64,000 nucleotides of DNA from Bromus sterilis (Eukaryota; Streptophyta; Magnoliopsida; Poales; Poaceae): NCBI GenBank assembly GCA_950022295.1, contig OX465596.1:2108001-2172000 (forward strand), written 5' to 3'. Shown here in pieces: positions 35,304 through 45,987 of this stretch. The position numbers and the translations under genes are program-made. Under the pieces are notes generated by a model that was not told the DNA's origin, ran no database searches, and saw only the letters and a program-made list of their open reading frames with translations. Position 1 is the stretch's first letter, and each line of letters begins with the position of its first letter.

Positions 35304-35447
35304 TAACGTCCTGGCTCCAAACTCCATCAACTCCACAGCCGAAGCCGGACCGAACGCATGAACTCGAGGAGTTCAACTCCTGGCTGCTGGGATGGCTCGC
35401 AGTGTAATTTCCGTGGAGTTGGAGAAGCTAGTTATTCTGGACTCTTA

Positions 35448-37427
35448 GAGCATCTCCAGCCATTCGGCCTCTCAAGCCGTTTTTGTGCTATTTTAACGTC
35501 GCTTGGGGGTGCTCGGGTGCCGAAACCTGCTTCGGACGACCGGCCCTCCAGCCGCGGCCTCAAGGCGGCTCCTCAAGTTCGGCGTGAATTTGTTAAAAAC
35601 GACGCAAATTGAAAGAAATTTGGCCTAATTCATAATATTTGGTCTCATTTTACATAATAGCAACTAAAAACTGAAAAAAAAACTACCGAAAAGCAAAAAA
35701 CGAGTACCGCTGGTCGAAGTTGAGCTCCCCGTCGTCGCCCTTGGGCTCGCATTTCACGGCGGCATGTGCACTGCACGTGCCGCCGCCGTGCGGCCCCTTC
35801 CTCCTCCTCACCGGCTACGGCTGCTCGTCCTCGTCGTCGGTGCCGTCCAGCACGATGAACTCCGGAGGAGGCGACGCCGGTGGTGCCCACTTGTTGCCGC
35901 TGCTGCTGCCCTTCGCCTTGCCGCTGCCCTCCCCCTGCGCCGCCGGCCGGATCTCGCCGCCTTGGCGCGCTTCTTGGCCTCGGCGAGGTCCCAGGCCTTG
36001 TGCTGCTCCTCCATCTGGCCGAGGAGGTAGTCCTTCTTGGCCCACTCGAGGCCGACGTCGTACTCCTCGTCCTCGCCAGCGGCCGGCGGGGGCGGCGGAG
36101 CCGGACGGCCTCCTTCTCCTTCTTCATCTTGTCGCCGAGGCGAGAGAGGAAGCCTCGGCGCTGAGGTGCGGCTGGCGATGGGCCGCCGATGACGACGACG
36201 CCAGCGCGCGTCCGGCGGCCAAGCAGCTCGGTCTTGACCTCAGTTTTCACCTCGATCTTCACCGGGGCGAACTGCAGCGAGGAGTAGGCCGACCCCGAGG
36301 AATGGGAGCCGGTGGAGCGCGACGCCGAGCCGCCGGACGACGACGATGTCGCCCCCTCGCCGTCGTGCGGGAGCGTCGCCCACAGAGGCGTGCTGCGGCT
36401 GTAGGAGTGGTGGGCCGCGGCCCTGTACCCATCGGAGGTTACTGGAGCCGCGGCGCATTGCCGTTGTCGATGTATTGGAGCATCCACTCAAGGGTGCGCC
36501 CCTCCGCGCTCCACCACCGACGGCGGCCATCGTGGTTGTACCGTCCGGCCACTGGCGTGAGGCCGTTGGTGGAGGCGATCGTCTCGTCACAGCGTTGCTT
36601 GAAGTAGGCGGCCCACGCAGCGGTGTTGCCAGCCGCGTTCTCCGGGTTGGCGCGCTCCTCCGCCGTCATCTGAATGCGGACCGCCTCCACCTCCGGGTCG
36701 AAGGCGACAGTGCCCTCATTTGGCGCCGGCGGCACCGGGACGCCTCCGTTGGACAACACCCAGTCGTGGGGTGGCCTGGTGTTCGACGGGCACGGATAGC
36801 CGACCTGCGCGAGGAGGATGGCCTCCATTTGCAGCAGGCTGCGGCGTTGAAATCCGTTCCGCGCAAGGTTGTCCATGGCCGTCGGCGAGGTGGTAGGAGG
36901 AGGAGGGAGGAGGAGATGGCGGTGAGAACAGAGGAGCAGAGGAGGAGGAGCGAGTGTGTGAGGCATGTTCACCGGTGTGCCCTTTAAATAGCGGGGGAAC
37001 GCGAAAGGGCGTCCTCACCGGGGCGGGACACGCGGCGGCACGGTCGTCGGACCGTTGGGCTTCAACAACGCGCCACATCGATTCCTCTGCCGATGATTGG
37101 ACTGGACATCAGCGCCCGCATTAATGCTCTGCGGCTGCGATAGGCGCGGGGAAGCCCAGGCGGGAGAATGACGATGCTGCGTGTTCATACGCCGAAAAGT
37201 GGAGCCGGCGTGCGGCGCGCACGAAACCGCGCGCGCGTTTTCTCTCTTTCGTGCCGTTTTCTTTCATCCGGCGCCCCCAAGCGACCCAGGGCGCCGGGTT
37301 GACTTGGGATTGTCGGATTCAATTTTGACCAAATCCGGCGTTATTTGACCCTTTGGGGTGCGGCTGGACGAAATTCGTTCATCCGAAAAAATAGCGCGGG
37401 CCTCTTGGAGCGCGGTTGGAGATGCTT
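35448..37427 (-). mobile_element. ~2-kb TIR transposon (probably PIF/Harbinger-type, non-autonomous) carrying gene-like sequence
   Basis: Ends are GAGCATCTCCAGCC on the left and, in reverse complement, AAGCATCTCCAACC on the right. The subterminal sequence 'cgcttgggggtgc' (left) is mirrored by 'gcccccaagcgac' (right). The flanks TTA (35445-35447) and TCA (37428-37430) are nearly a 3-bp duplication. The interior is GC-rich and contains a decayed minus-strand reading frame but no recognisable transposase. Its right end lies roughly 50-100 bp from the likely 5' UTR of the V-ATPase subunit F gene. Confidence 0.6.
35800..36876 (-). pseudogene. Decayed gene-like reading frame inside the TIR element
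   Basis: The minus frame starts at 36876 (MDNLARNGFQRRSLLQMEA) and is open to 36439. It continues in other frames through LGDKMKKEKEAVR (near 36125) and then WAKKDYLLGQMEEQHKAWDL (near 36000), with at least two frameshifts. The C-terminal part has basic, acidic and Lys/Glu-rich stretches. I do not recognise the family. The pattern resembles the anonymous 'hypothetical proteins' repeatedly annotated within TIR elements in wheat genomes. It could be a captured host gene or an element-encoded accessory protein. Confidence 0.45.
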
Positions 37428-37479
37428 TCAGCTTCTTACGAAGATGGAGTTGATCAAAATTACCTTTACAATACCACCG

Positions 37480-37772
37480 TCAAGTAAACATCATACCGGA
37501 CCAGCGATTCATCCAGCGAGCACAAGTGGTTTCCTCCCTAGCTGGGCCATATCTTCTAACACAAATGGGCTACCAGCCCAGGCCGGTGCCGAACAGATGG
37601 ATCGCTCCCTGCTTTGCCGTGAGAAGCTGGCTGCGAAGAGTTACCGAATATCCTCTTTCTTTTCCTCTCCTCTCTCTCTCTCTCTCCCTCGATTCATTCA
37701 ACGAGAGATCCCTCAAGCCGGCGACCGATCCCGCAGCTCACCAGCTTCGACGCCGGTGCACCCCAACTTCCG
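37480..37772 (+). promoter_or_regulatory. Probable transcription start region and non-coding first exon of V-ATPase subunit F
   Basis: A CT-rich leader ('cctctcctctctctctctct' near 37667-37688) is followed by a donor site CCG|GTGAGT at 37772/37773, and there is no convincing ATG-initiated product. The coding exon lies 1.1 kb downstream, preceded by acceptor-like sites near 38748 and 38760. The interval is inferred to be a 5' UTR exon with a leader intron, a common plant arrangement. The start position is approximate and needs transcript data. Confidence 0.45.
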
Positions 37773-38869
37773 GTGAGTCCCCGGATCCGGCGCACATTCT
37801 TTTTTCCTCATCTCGTGGTGAATTTTTTCTTGCGTTTTTCATGGGCACCAACGAAGGGGAAGGGGGGCATGGATCTCTGGCGAGGCATCACAGATCCATT
37901 GGGGGTGGTGCTGATTGATGGCTCTTGTATCATCATGTGTTCTAGCATGGTTGTACTTTTTTTGGAAACTGATGGCGAGCTTGACAAGGAGGGGCGCAGG
38001 GTTAGGTTTATGGCGAGTTTGACAGGGGGAAGGGAGGAGAGGGGTTGGGTCTCCGGTGACACTCCGGTTGGGGGTGCTTGTCTCACCATGTATTCGAGAT
38101 TTGGTTGGCAACCAGGCCGCTGGGAGCATGGCAAGATGGGCAAACTAATCTGGCCATTGGGTATAACTAATCTGGCAAGTAGCTCTATTTTTTGTGGGTG
38201 TACAGATGCACACCCATGAACTTATGTGGATCCACCTCTGCCAGAAGTTGGGAATGAGGGGAGCTTCTGCAAGCCTCTCTATTCTCTCTCTATGTGACCT
38301 CACATTCATCTCTCATTTTTTTTCTGCAGGTAGTGCTGAGGAACACTGAATTTGGTTCTACCTAGTAGGCCGTTTACCTGTGAACCGTAAGGTGCCCGGT
38401 GTCCAGGGTTTATTTTTGCTTCTAGTGTATGAACTTTTGATGTGGTGGCTTTCAGCCTAGCTGTTTAATTTATAACTTAAGTGAATACCTGAAATGTGAG
38501 TAGGAATTTGTAGCTAATATACATGTGTTATTTACAAAATTGTTGAGCTTAATATCTAGGTCATGTTCTATAACTAATTTTGGCGTCAAGATTTATTCAA
38601 GTTATTTGACTGCAGCTTCATACTAGAGCTATATAATCGTATGCACTTTGTATGGTTTATTATCATAGTGTATTCCTAGCATCTCCCAGCCAATGCAGCT
38701 TGTGAACAAGCATTGAATGTTTTGCTTAGGCTTCAATTTTTATGCAGTTTTTCATTCAGAAGGCTACACCGTGGGAGCTCATCTTCAGGAGACCATCCAC
38801 CTGCCGTGCTTGCTGCAACTACTTTGGTGACTTTCTCTGCTCCGGTTGGCTGTTGACCGGAAAGCAGTC

Positions 38870-41800
38870 ATGTCGGGCAACTCCGCGCTCATCGCCATCA
38901 TAGCTGATGAGGTGATCTATCCTATTCCTCCCTTTGATCTTAATGTTGCTTGAGCTTCTGTTAATAATTGAGCATCTGTTTAATTCAAATCATTAACTAG
39001 GTAGCAAATCGTCCTAGAGTTGGGCAAATCTTCAGCGATCCGGTCTGTGTTAGGTGACGCTAGAAAATAATATAGGCTTGAAGGCCCGGTTTAATGTAGA
39101 TTCCCAAGCATGGATAATTTACTTGGTAACTAAGGATTGATACATTGTGTATTTGCGATTACCAAATAGATTGCCTTTTGATCATTTAGAGATGGGAAGT
39201 TGATTTCTTGTAAATGTCAATTTGGTGCACAGAGACAACCAATAATAAAGTTATATGATTAATGAAGGGAAAAGTTATCCTGCTAACGTCAGAAATTTCG
39301 TCCATTCTAGCGAACACCGGCACCCGCCTCTAGAATAGGCGTGCGGATCCTGATGCAGGTGGGCTCTACACGCCAGATTAAGCAACCCGTTCACTGGTTT
39401 CCTTCCTAACACGAACGTCATCCTCGATCCATGCCGTATCTTCTAGCTATACCAGCGAGCCCCTCCATTACCCATTTCGCCTCCTCCGTTGCCGCTGCTG
39501 CTGGCACCCGCACGTAGATTGAGGCATAGTAGGACAACGCTCGGTGAAGTGGGCCGCGACAAAGCAGGCGCTGGCATCGTGGAGGCAGTCACGCTTCACT
39601 TGCGGGGAGGCGTTGATGGAATTCTCCGGCAAGAGCGATCCCGCACGCAATGGCGGTGAGCGCACTGTCGGCCGATTTGGACTCCTCAAGTGCGGGGAGC
39701 GGGCGGGCAGTACGCACGCCGGTGGAGGCCAAGACGCATGGGCCCGGCGGCTGCTGTTGGGGTGGCCCTGCACTAGGCCTGGTCGTCGTCGAGGGCGAAG
39801 AGCCGCCATGGGCCACGGTCCTGGAGCTCGCGGTACCGTGGCGTCACCCTCTACTGCCGCACCAGCCGCTCATGGAGGGTATGGTCGGGGCCTGTGCCAC
39901 CGGTTTGCGTAGCGGTAGTTGTCAGTTTCTCACATTTTTCTTCCCCGTGGAACTGAATCAATTGATAGGTTGCTATTTGAGATGCTGACATTGTCCGGCG
40001 TGCAAGTCGGGTCGGACTAGGCTTCCATTTTGAGGAACAGGCACACATACAGTTTGGAACAGAGCAATTGCCCATACTTTGCCTGCCACAACATTTGTGC
40101 TGATCTTATAGTAGTGCCTGGTCACAAATAGGCCAGGAGGCGCACCTACGTCTTACACCCCAGTGGTAGACAAATGTTCAATCAGCAAGTGCCCTTTAAA
40201 TGATTCCAGAAGCAAAACAAGTGTGTCATAAAGTTCGATACAATAAAACCGAAAAGAGGGATACAATACAACCACGCTGACATTTGATAGCCAGAAAAGA
40301 CACTCATAGTTTCTTGCCATTTGTGATATAATTTGTATGGCAAAGTGTATATCTCTTTTCCTATGGGCTAATAATATGAATGTTTTTGAAATGCTTGCAT
40401 GGCAATTTGTAAGATTGTTGAATTGTTCACATAGCCAATTCTATAGATAATCACCACAACATCATTAAATGTTGACTCATGCTATTTTTTTTCCATGTGC
40501 AAGATTATTATAGGCACCATAATAATTTTACTAATTAGACCATGGCTTATTTAATATTGAGAGCATCGTAGTTTTATCTTAGGTACCATGACAATTTTAT
40601 TATTTAGAGGATGGCAATTTTTTAAATTAGACCATGGCAATTTAAATTTATGTATCATGGCAAAATTATTCTTTAGATCATGGCAACTTTTTCATGGGCA
40701 CTATTTTTTAAATTTTGGTTTTCACATGTCAAAGTCTATATATCTTTTTATCTGGGGGGTGGGCAAATAGTTGGATGTTTTTGAAATGTTCACATGGCAA
40801 ATTGCATGAATGTTTGAAATGTTCACATGGCAGTACAAGTAAGTTGCAAAATATGCCATGTTTTGGAAACAAGAAAAGTATGAAATTGACATGAGACTAT
40901 ATAAAACACTATTAAAACATTACAATTGCCTTGTAACGAATTGAAGTGCCAGGCCGGGGCCAAGGCAAATTTATAGCTAGCTAAATGAAAAGCACATGTC
41001 AACTATGAACCATGCTTACCTAGATGTCTGGGTTCACCAATCCATAAGCACGACAATCTGTGGAAAAACTTGTGAATGTGAATCTGCCATGTCATGATTT
41101 AGAAAACTAGTTGCATGCCACTTTTTATCTATTTTCATGACAATTATATTACTAAATTTTTGTCATGTCTAAACTAGCTGCCATGGTTTCTCTAAATTTG
41201 CCATCTATTTTGAAAAGAACCAAAATTCTTAAATTTTGACATGTTTTATAGTACTTAGCTAGCATGACACTTTTGTTTGTTAGACCATGACAATTTTATT
41301 ATTTAGACCATGGTAGTTTTAGTGTAGCATGGCATTTTTTTAGAATGACATTTTTATTATTTAAATGATGGTATTTTTCTTATTTTAGACCATGCCATTT
41401 TTCTCATTTAGATCAAGGCAATTTTTTGGCCATTTTTATCATTTAGACCATGGCAATTTTTGGCAATACCTCCCCAGCCGCTCCATTGTTCCTCCCCCAG
41501 GGAACAGGTCGTTCGCTGGGAATACCTCCCCAGCCGCCGTTTCCCCAGATGTTAGCATCCTTAACGGGTGCTGTTTTGACAACCAAAGTGTTGTTTTACA
41601 TCGAGCTTTCTTATTTTTGCAGGACACTGTTACTGGGTTTTTGATGGCTGGGGTTGGCAATGTTGATCTGCGCAAGAAAACAAATTACCTTCTTGTGGAT
41701 AACAGTACTATCCTGAACTTGTTAACATAGCATTGTTAGTAAACAGTTGACATAAGATTTCTGTGGAAAATTATATCTGATGTCTAAGGAATTATGTTGC

Positions 41801-43082
41801 ATGGTTGCCAACAGATTGTTTGAAGAATGGCCCAATAAAAATCTCCTTGTTGTCTATTTTCTTAAGCATTTCTTATTAGGATTTTACTGTCATGTCATCT
41901 TTATCCCTTTTCAGTTTGTTCTACTATCAGACAAAGGCAAAGCTTTATTCATTATTGTGTTAAGAGAAACTTTCTTTACTACTGGTTTGCTCAGTCCTTG
42001 GCTTTCATCTATTTTAACCAACCTCAAATATCACTTTTACTCCTGTCACATAACTCCACTTATCGGTTCTTTCGGTGATACGTTATCTGTTCTGTTGCTG
42101 CTGTGTTTTGCCTATTATATCATAGTTTTGTGACATACACTGATCCACAGGACTTGAATAAATACTTTTTTTGTGTGTGCTATCTTACAGAAACGACAGT
42201 TAAACAGATTGAAGATGCATTTAAGGAGTTTACTGCGAGGGAGGATATTGCTATTGTGCTCATCAGCCAATATGTAAGTAAATCATTGTTATAAATGCAT
42301 ATTCTTTCTTTTCTCTTAAGAATCAGCAAATTGCTTTGTCAGAATCCTGCAAGTATATCACCTAAAGAAAGAGGGTCGTCATGAGTTTATGGGGTTAATT
42401 AGTCCTGATTAGTTTCCTTAGACTCAGCTCCTTCTGCTGTATAGAAAAAATGTAAGAGGCTGTTGAAATTCAGAAGTTCTCCTGTTGTAGATTTTACTTC
42501 TATATCAACAAGGAACATCTAAACAGGGCTGCTGATACTCCAGTTTCTCGTCACATCAATAACCTTGACAATTCAGTTACAAACTATGTTTTGCACTTGA
42601 TTCAGGCACCTATTTTTTTCCGAACAAAACATCTAGTTTTATCATCTTTTACTTGCTCCTAACTATCAGAAACATCTTTTGCAATATAAATGAAACTAAT
42701 TATTTATACTACATGCTCAGCAAGCCAACTGCCATGCAAATGACAGTTGCGTGCATGTGGTATGTCCTACTATGCATAACTTTATAAGAAAGTCGAAAAG
42801 CAGTTGGGGGATTGTGTATTACCTTACTAGAACCAGATACAGATGCATGTCTTGTACATGTTGATGAACTAATGCTATGAGAGGATAAGATGGCTTACAT
42901 ATTTCCTGTTATCGCAGATTGCAAACATGATTAGATTTCTGGTGGATAGCTACAACAAGCCAATCCCTGCCATATTGGAAATCCCATCCAAGGACCATCC
43001 GTATGATCCAGCGAGTGATTCGGTCCTTTCTCGTGTGAAGTATCTATTTTCTGCTGACTCGGTTGCTGGTGATAGGCGTTGA
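38870..43082 (+). CDS. VHA-F: V-type proton ATPase subunit F
   Basis: Coding exons are 38870-38911, 41623-41704, 42191-42273 and 42918-43082: 372 bp, 123 residues, all GT-AG with consistent phase. The product starts MSGNSALIAIIADE, continues DTVTGFLMAGVGNVDLRKK and KEFTAREDIAIVLISQY, and ends with YNKPIPAILEIPSKDHPYDP and SVLSRVKYLF. These are the hallmark motifs of eukaryotic V-ATPase subunit F (about 120-130 residues in plants). Subunit F is part of the central stalk of the V1 sector that couples ATP hydrolysis to proton pumping at vacuolar and endomembranes. The start is the first ATG of the exon that carries the conserved ALIAIIADE strand. The first coding exon is only 42 bp and is followed by a 2.7-kb intron loaded with repeats. 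A polyadenylation-like AATAAA lies near 43262. The gene appears intact. Confidence 0.93.
39300..39930. other. GC-rich, gene-like insertion within intron 1 of the V-ATPase subunit F coding region
   Basis: An abrupt GC-rich block inside an AT-rich intron, with overlapping frames of 110-120 codons on both strands and no recognisable domain. It could be a gene fragment captured by a transposon (Pack-MULE-like), but I cannot find matching terminal repeats. Confidence 0.3.
40560..41475. repeat. Degenerate 'accatggcaattttt' repeats in the V-ATPase subunit F intron
   Basis: Many imperfect copies of 'agaccatggcaattttt' and 'catggcaaattg' alternate with AT-rich spacer. They end at a short direct repeat of 'aatacctccccagccg' (about 41465 and 41521). 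Such motifs occur in Triticeae DNA transposon interiors, but no ends are identifiable here. Confidence 0.5.
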
Positions 43083-44234
43083 ATAGCGACCTTATTGATA
43101 ACAGGGGCATCATACATTTTTCTTTTCCGAATAAGGGGCATCACACTTTGATTGAATTCTTCGTAGACTTGCTCCATGTATCTATATTAAATTATGCATA
43201 CCATTATGTTGTGGGCGCACGAATAAGAAGTACAGTTTTGATTGGACCAATGGGTTAATGTAATAAATGTTTTGTTGGAATTTGGATCGTAAACGAGATC
43301 CGAAACATGAAATATGTGTTATCCAGTGCTTCCATGGACTTGATTCTGAATGTGCACGCTTTACCTTGCAAATTGGTTTTGTGCGATCGGAATGCACTGG
43401 CCGGGGGTTAACCCTAAAATAAACAACATAAGGGCATATGCAACTCGGACCACCAAAATGCCCGCAAATGGTTATGTCCGTACCGAGCACCTTAAGACCT
43501 CCAGCGGATCAAATTGGGTTGGATGGTCCGAAATTTTACATTCCGATCCCTAGAGAAGCTTTTGGGAGGACAACTAGTTAGAGAGTACTCGTTCCCGGCC
43601 AACCTAAGGAACATCCTAATAGCGTGTCGCGTTTTGAGCGTTTTCTTTAGGTTTTCATTTTTTTTGTACACATTTTTTGTGTTTAAATGGTGAACATGTA
43701 GAATAAAGGCAATGCTTATGACGAAGTTTTAGTGGTGAACTTCTTGAATTACCCCACACACCCCCATGAACATGGAGAAGGGATTTATAGAGCCTTTGAG
43801 AAGTGCTAATGTAAGTCCATCTTTCGCCTGCCTTCAAACTTTATTTTAGTTTAGATCTGGATTCAGGGGCGGAATTGGGCCTGGGGCAACTAGGGCTATA
43901 GCCCCAGGTGTGGCCCATCTTGTAGGTTAATTATCCAGCACAAGTTTCACGTACTAAGGATTTGCAAAGGCCCAGCCCTAGGCAACGCAGCAACCTCTGT
44001 TGCTGCAACCAGCCTCTGTAGCCCCCACGCCTCAGCCCACGGAATGTCTCCAACGCCACAAGCCCAATTTGGATATCGTTCCAAACTGCTAGCGCCACAC
44101 CGGGATCGCTCCATGCAGCCACGACGCACGATCGCTCAGATCCTCAACACCTCCTCTCGCTAGATCGAACAAAAAAGCGTGCACTCTGCGTCGCCAACTC
44201 TCGCCTCCTCAACTCCACAAGACACCTACCCAGG
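43083..44234. other. 3' flank of V-ATPase subunit F and intergenic sequence
   Basis: Holds the probable 3' UTR (to about 43300) and then non-coding sequence. A hAT-MITE-like left end 'caggggcggaattggg' lies near 43865, but no partner end was seen. No further gene is recognised. Confidence 0.4.
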
Positions 44235-45560
44235 CGGCCGACAGGTGAGGTGATAGAGGATCCCCTTGACGAAGACCACGTGTTGGGGGTGAACTGATCC
44301 GTGAGCGCCCCATTGATCTTGATCTGATATCTAACTGAAGAGACACATTTCATTATTAGGTCAACCCACTGTCTCCTGAATCCCAGCTTCCGCAACATAG
44401 CAGCGAGAAAGTTCCATTCAACCCGGTCGTACGCTTTACTCATGTCAGCCTTCATAGCCAGAAACCCTTCCTTTCCCTTTTTCTTCCCGAGAAGAAAGTG
44501 TGAGAGTTCATATGCTATCAACACATTATCCGTAATCAAATGTCCGGGAACGAACGCACTCTGGTTTTCTGAGATTATATCTGGCATGAAGAGCTTCAAT
44601 CTGATTGCAATCACCTTGGAGACTAGCTTATATACAATGTTGCAAAGGCTTATGGGTCTCAGGTCCTTTATTCTGCTTGGGATCTTTACTTTGGGTATAA
44701 GCACCACTATTGTATCGTTCCGGCCATCCGGCATGTGTAACAGCCCGGGATCTCAATAGGAATGATAGACTACTCATATCAACAAGGCACACCTTCTTTT
44801 CCGGAAGCCCAGCTCCAAAGAACTCAAAAGTTAAGCGTGCTTGGCTTGGACTAGTCTTGGGATGGGTGACCGACCGGGAAGTTGATCCCGGGTGCGCACG
44901 AGTGAGAACAAAGTGTGCAGAAAATACTAGTGTTGGTTTGTGAGGACGGTCTGGACCCCAGGCGCACTGACCATGGAATCGGTGGTTAACCGGTTGGGAG
45001 TGATCGGGACGTTACAGGATGGCACCTCCATTGAGCACAGCGAGCACCTCCTCCACAACTTTGTCACCCATAAAATGACAGTGCTTCTTGTATACCACGG
45101 ACGGCATTCCATCCGATCCCGGCGCCTTGAGGTCTCCAATGTGATCCAGGGCAGCATTCACTTCCTCCCGGGTGAACTCAGCATCAAGTACATGGTGCAA
45201 GGCAACCGTGGCCTTTGGAACAACCTTACTGATAAGTTCATCCAGTCGGTTACCCTAGTTGGAAGTGAATAGATCGTGAAAAAAAGAGAACACATAGTTA
45301 GTTAACTCCTCCCCTTCTTTCACCTTCGTTCCATCCTCCCTTCACCCTGTTTTTCTTCCTCCTTGTTGAAGCTACTGCCATGAATTATTTGGTGTTCCTA
45401 TTCCCATCCTTCAACCAGGAAACATGCGACCTTTGTTTAGCTTTGATGTTCTTTTTTATCTTTCAAATCATTTACCACACTTCTCAACCAGGCCTCCTCC
45501 CTTACTTTCTCTTTCGACACCGGACTTTTCATACACCTCTCAAGTTCAGCCCTGACTTTC
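44235..45560 (-). pseudogene. LINE reverse-transcriptase fragment, interrupted by a solo LTR
   Basis: Minus-strand RT motifs are LKAPGSDGMPSVVYKKH (45012-45200) on one side of the insertion at 44736-45016. On the other side are DTIVVLIPKV, LRPISLCNIVYKLVSK, ENQSAFVPGHLITDNV and MKADMSKAYDRVEW (44300-44734). The RGLRQGDPLSP box lies near 44235-44290 in a shifted frame. Upstream, 45280-45560 carries decayed linker sequence with stops. The fragment lacks the endonuclease and the 3' end. It is of a different lineage from the LINE at 16-20 kb (FVPGH...MKADMSKAYDRV versus FLHGR...LDFKKDFDSV). Confidence 0.85.
44736..45016 (+). mobile_element. Cassandra-type TRIM solo LTR containing 5S rRNA-like sequence
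   Basis: A 281-bp unit with TG...CA ends (TGTAACAGCCCGGGATC ... GGGACGTTACA). Its centre matches 5S rRNA: 'aagttaagcgtgcttgg' (A-box region) and 'gggatgggtgaccgaccggg' (C-box region). Cassandra is the only plant LTR family I know with a 5S core in the LTR. It is flanked by GCATG (44731-44735) and GGATG (45017-45021), a 5-bp duplication with one mismatch. Removing it rejoins the two halves of a LINE RT frame. No second LTR or interior is present, so it is a solo LTR. It is not a functional 5S gene. Confidence 0.8.
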
Positions 45561-45579
45561 TTTAACGGAAAAAATAGCT

Positions 45580-45700
45580 GCCACATCCGCCCATACGTTT
45601 TTAGATGGCAATTTTAGTTATGTATAGATGACAATTATAAATCAAAATTGTCATATTGAAACGTGTGGGCGGAAGCACTCCGCCCACACGTGTGGCAAGG
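45580..45700. repeat. Imperfect inverted repeat (possible MITE)
   Basis: The left sequence 'ccacatccgcccatacg' faces 'cgtgtgggcggaagcactcc' and 'cgcccacacgtgtgg' across an AT-rich centre with 'gatggcaattttagtta'. There is no clear target duplication. It lies ~170 bp upstream of the HIG1 gene TATA box. Confidence 0.4.
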
Positions 45701-45865
45701 TCCTTCTTTAATCTGCCCTCCAACTCCCCCGCTACAAACCTTTCTTCCGTCCCAAGAAAACGAGCCGGACCAACATGTTATTACATGTGAAACGGATCCA
45801 AACCATGTGCGGATACTAAACTAATTGCAGACTCTTTCAAGGTGCAAACAGGCAAATAGTCATCC

Positions 45866-45872
45866 TATATAA
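45866..45872 (+). promoter_or_regulatory. TATA box of the HIG1-domain gene
   Basis: TATATAA lies 116 bp before the start codon. This places the transcription start near 45900, just before the (GA)n tract, which would then lie in the 5' UTR. Confidence 0.55.
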
Positions 45873-45912
45873 CCACAGGCCCACCAACCTCCCAAATCAA
45901 ATCAAATCGACT

Positions 45913-45916
<4 letters not shown>

Positions 45917-45960
<44 letters not shown>
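45917..45960. repeat. (AG)22 microsatellite in the 5' UTR of the HIG1-domain gene
   Basis: An uninterrupted AG dinucleotide run ending 27 bp before the ATG. GA tracts at this position are common in plant promoters and leaders and can bind GAGA-binding (BBR/BPC) proteins. The length is probably polymorphic. Confidence 0.9.
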
Positions 45961-45965
<5 letters not shown>

Positions 45966-45987
45966 AACAAGTTGGAAGGCGAAGCGA

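Noticed and set aside
35720..36607. 295-codon plus-strand open frame
   Set aside because: Antisense shadow of GC-rich transposon sequence; the minus-strand frames have more protein-like composition and no domain is seen on the plus strand.
44800..44930. 5S rRNA gene
   Set aside because: The 5S-like core has many substitutions and lies within a 281-bp TG...CA LTR with a target duplication, so it is a Cassandra-type LTR rather than a gene.
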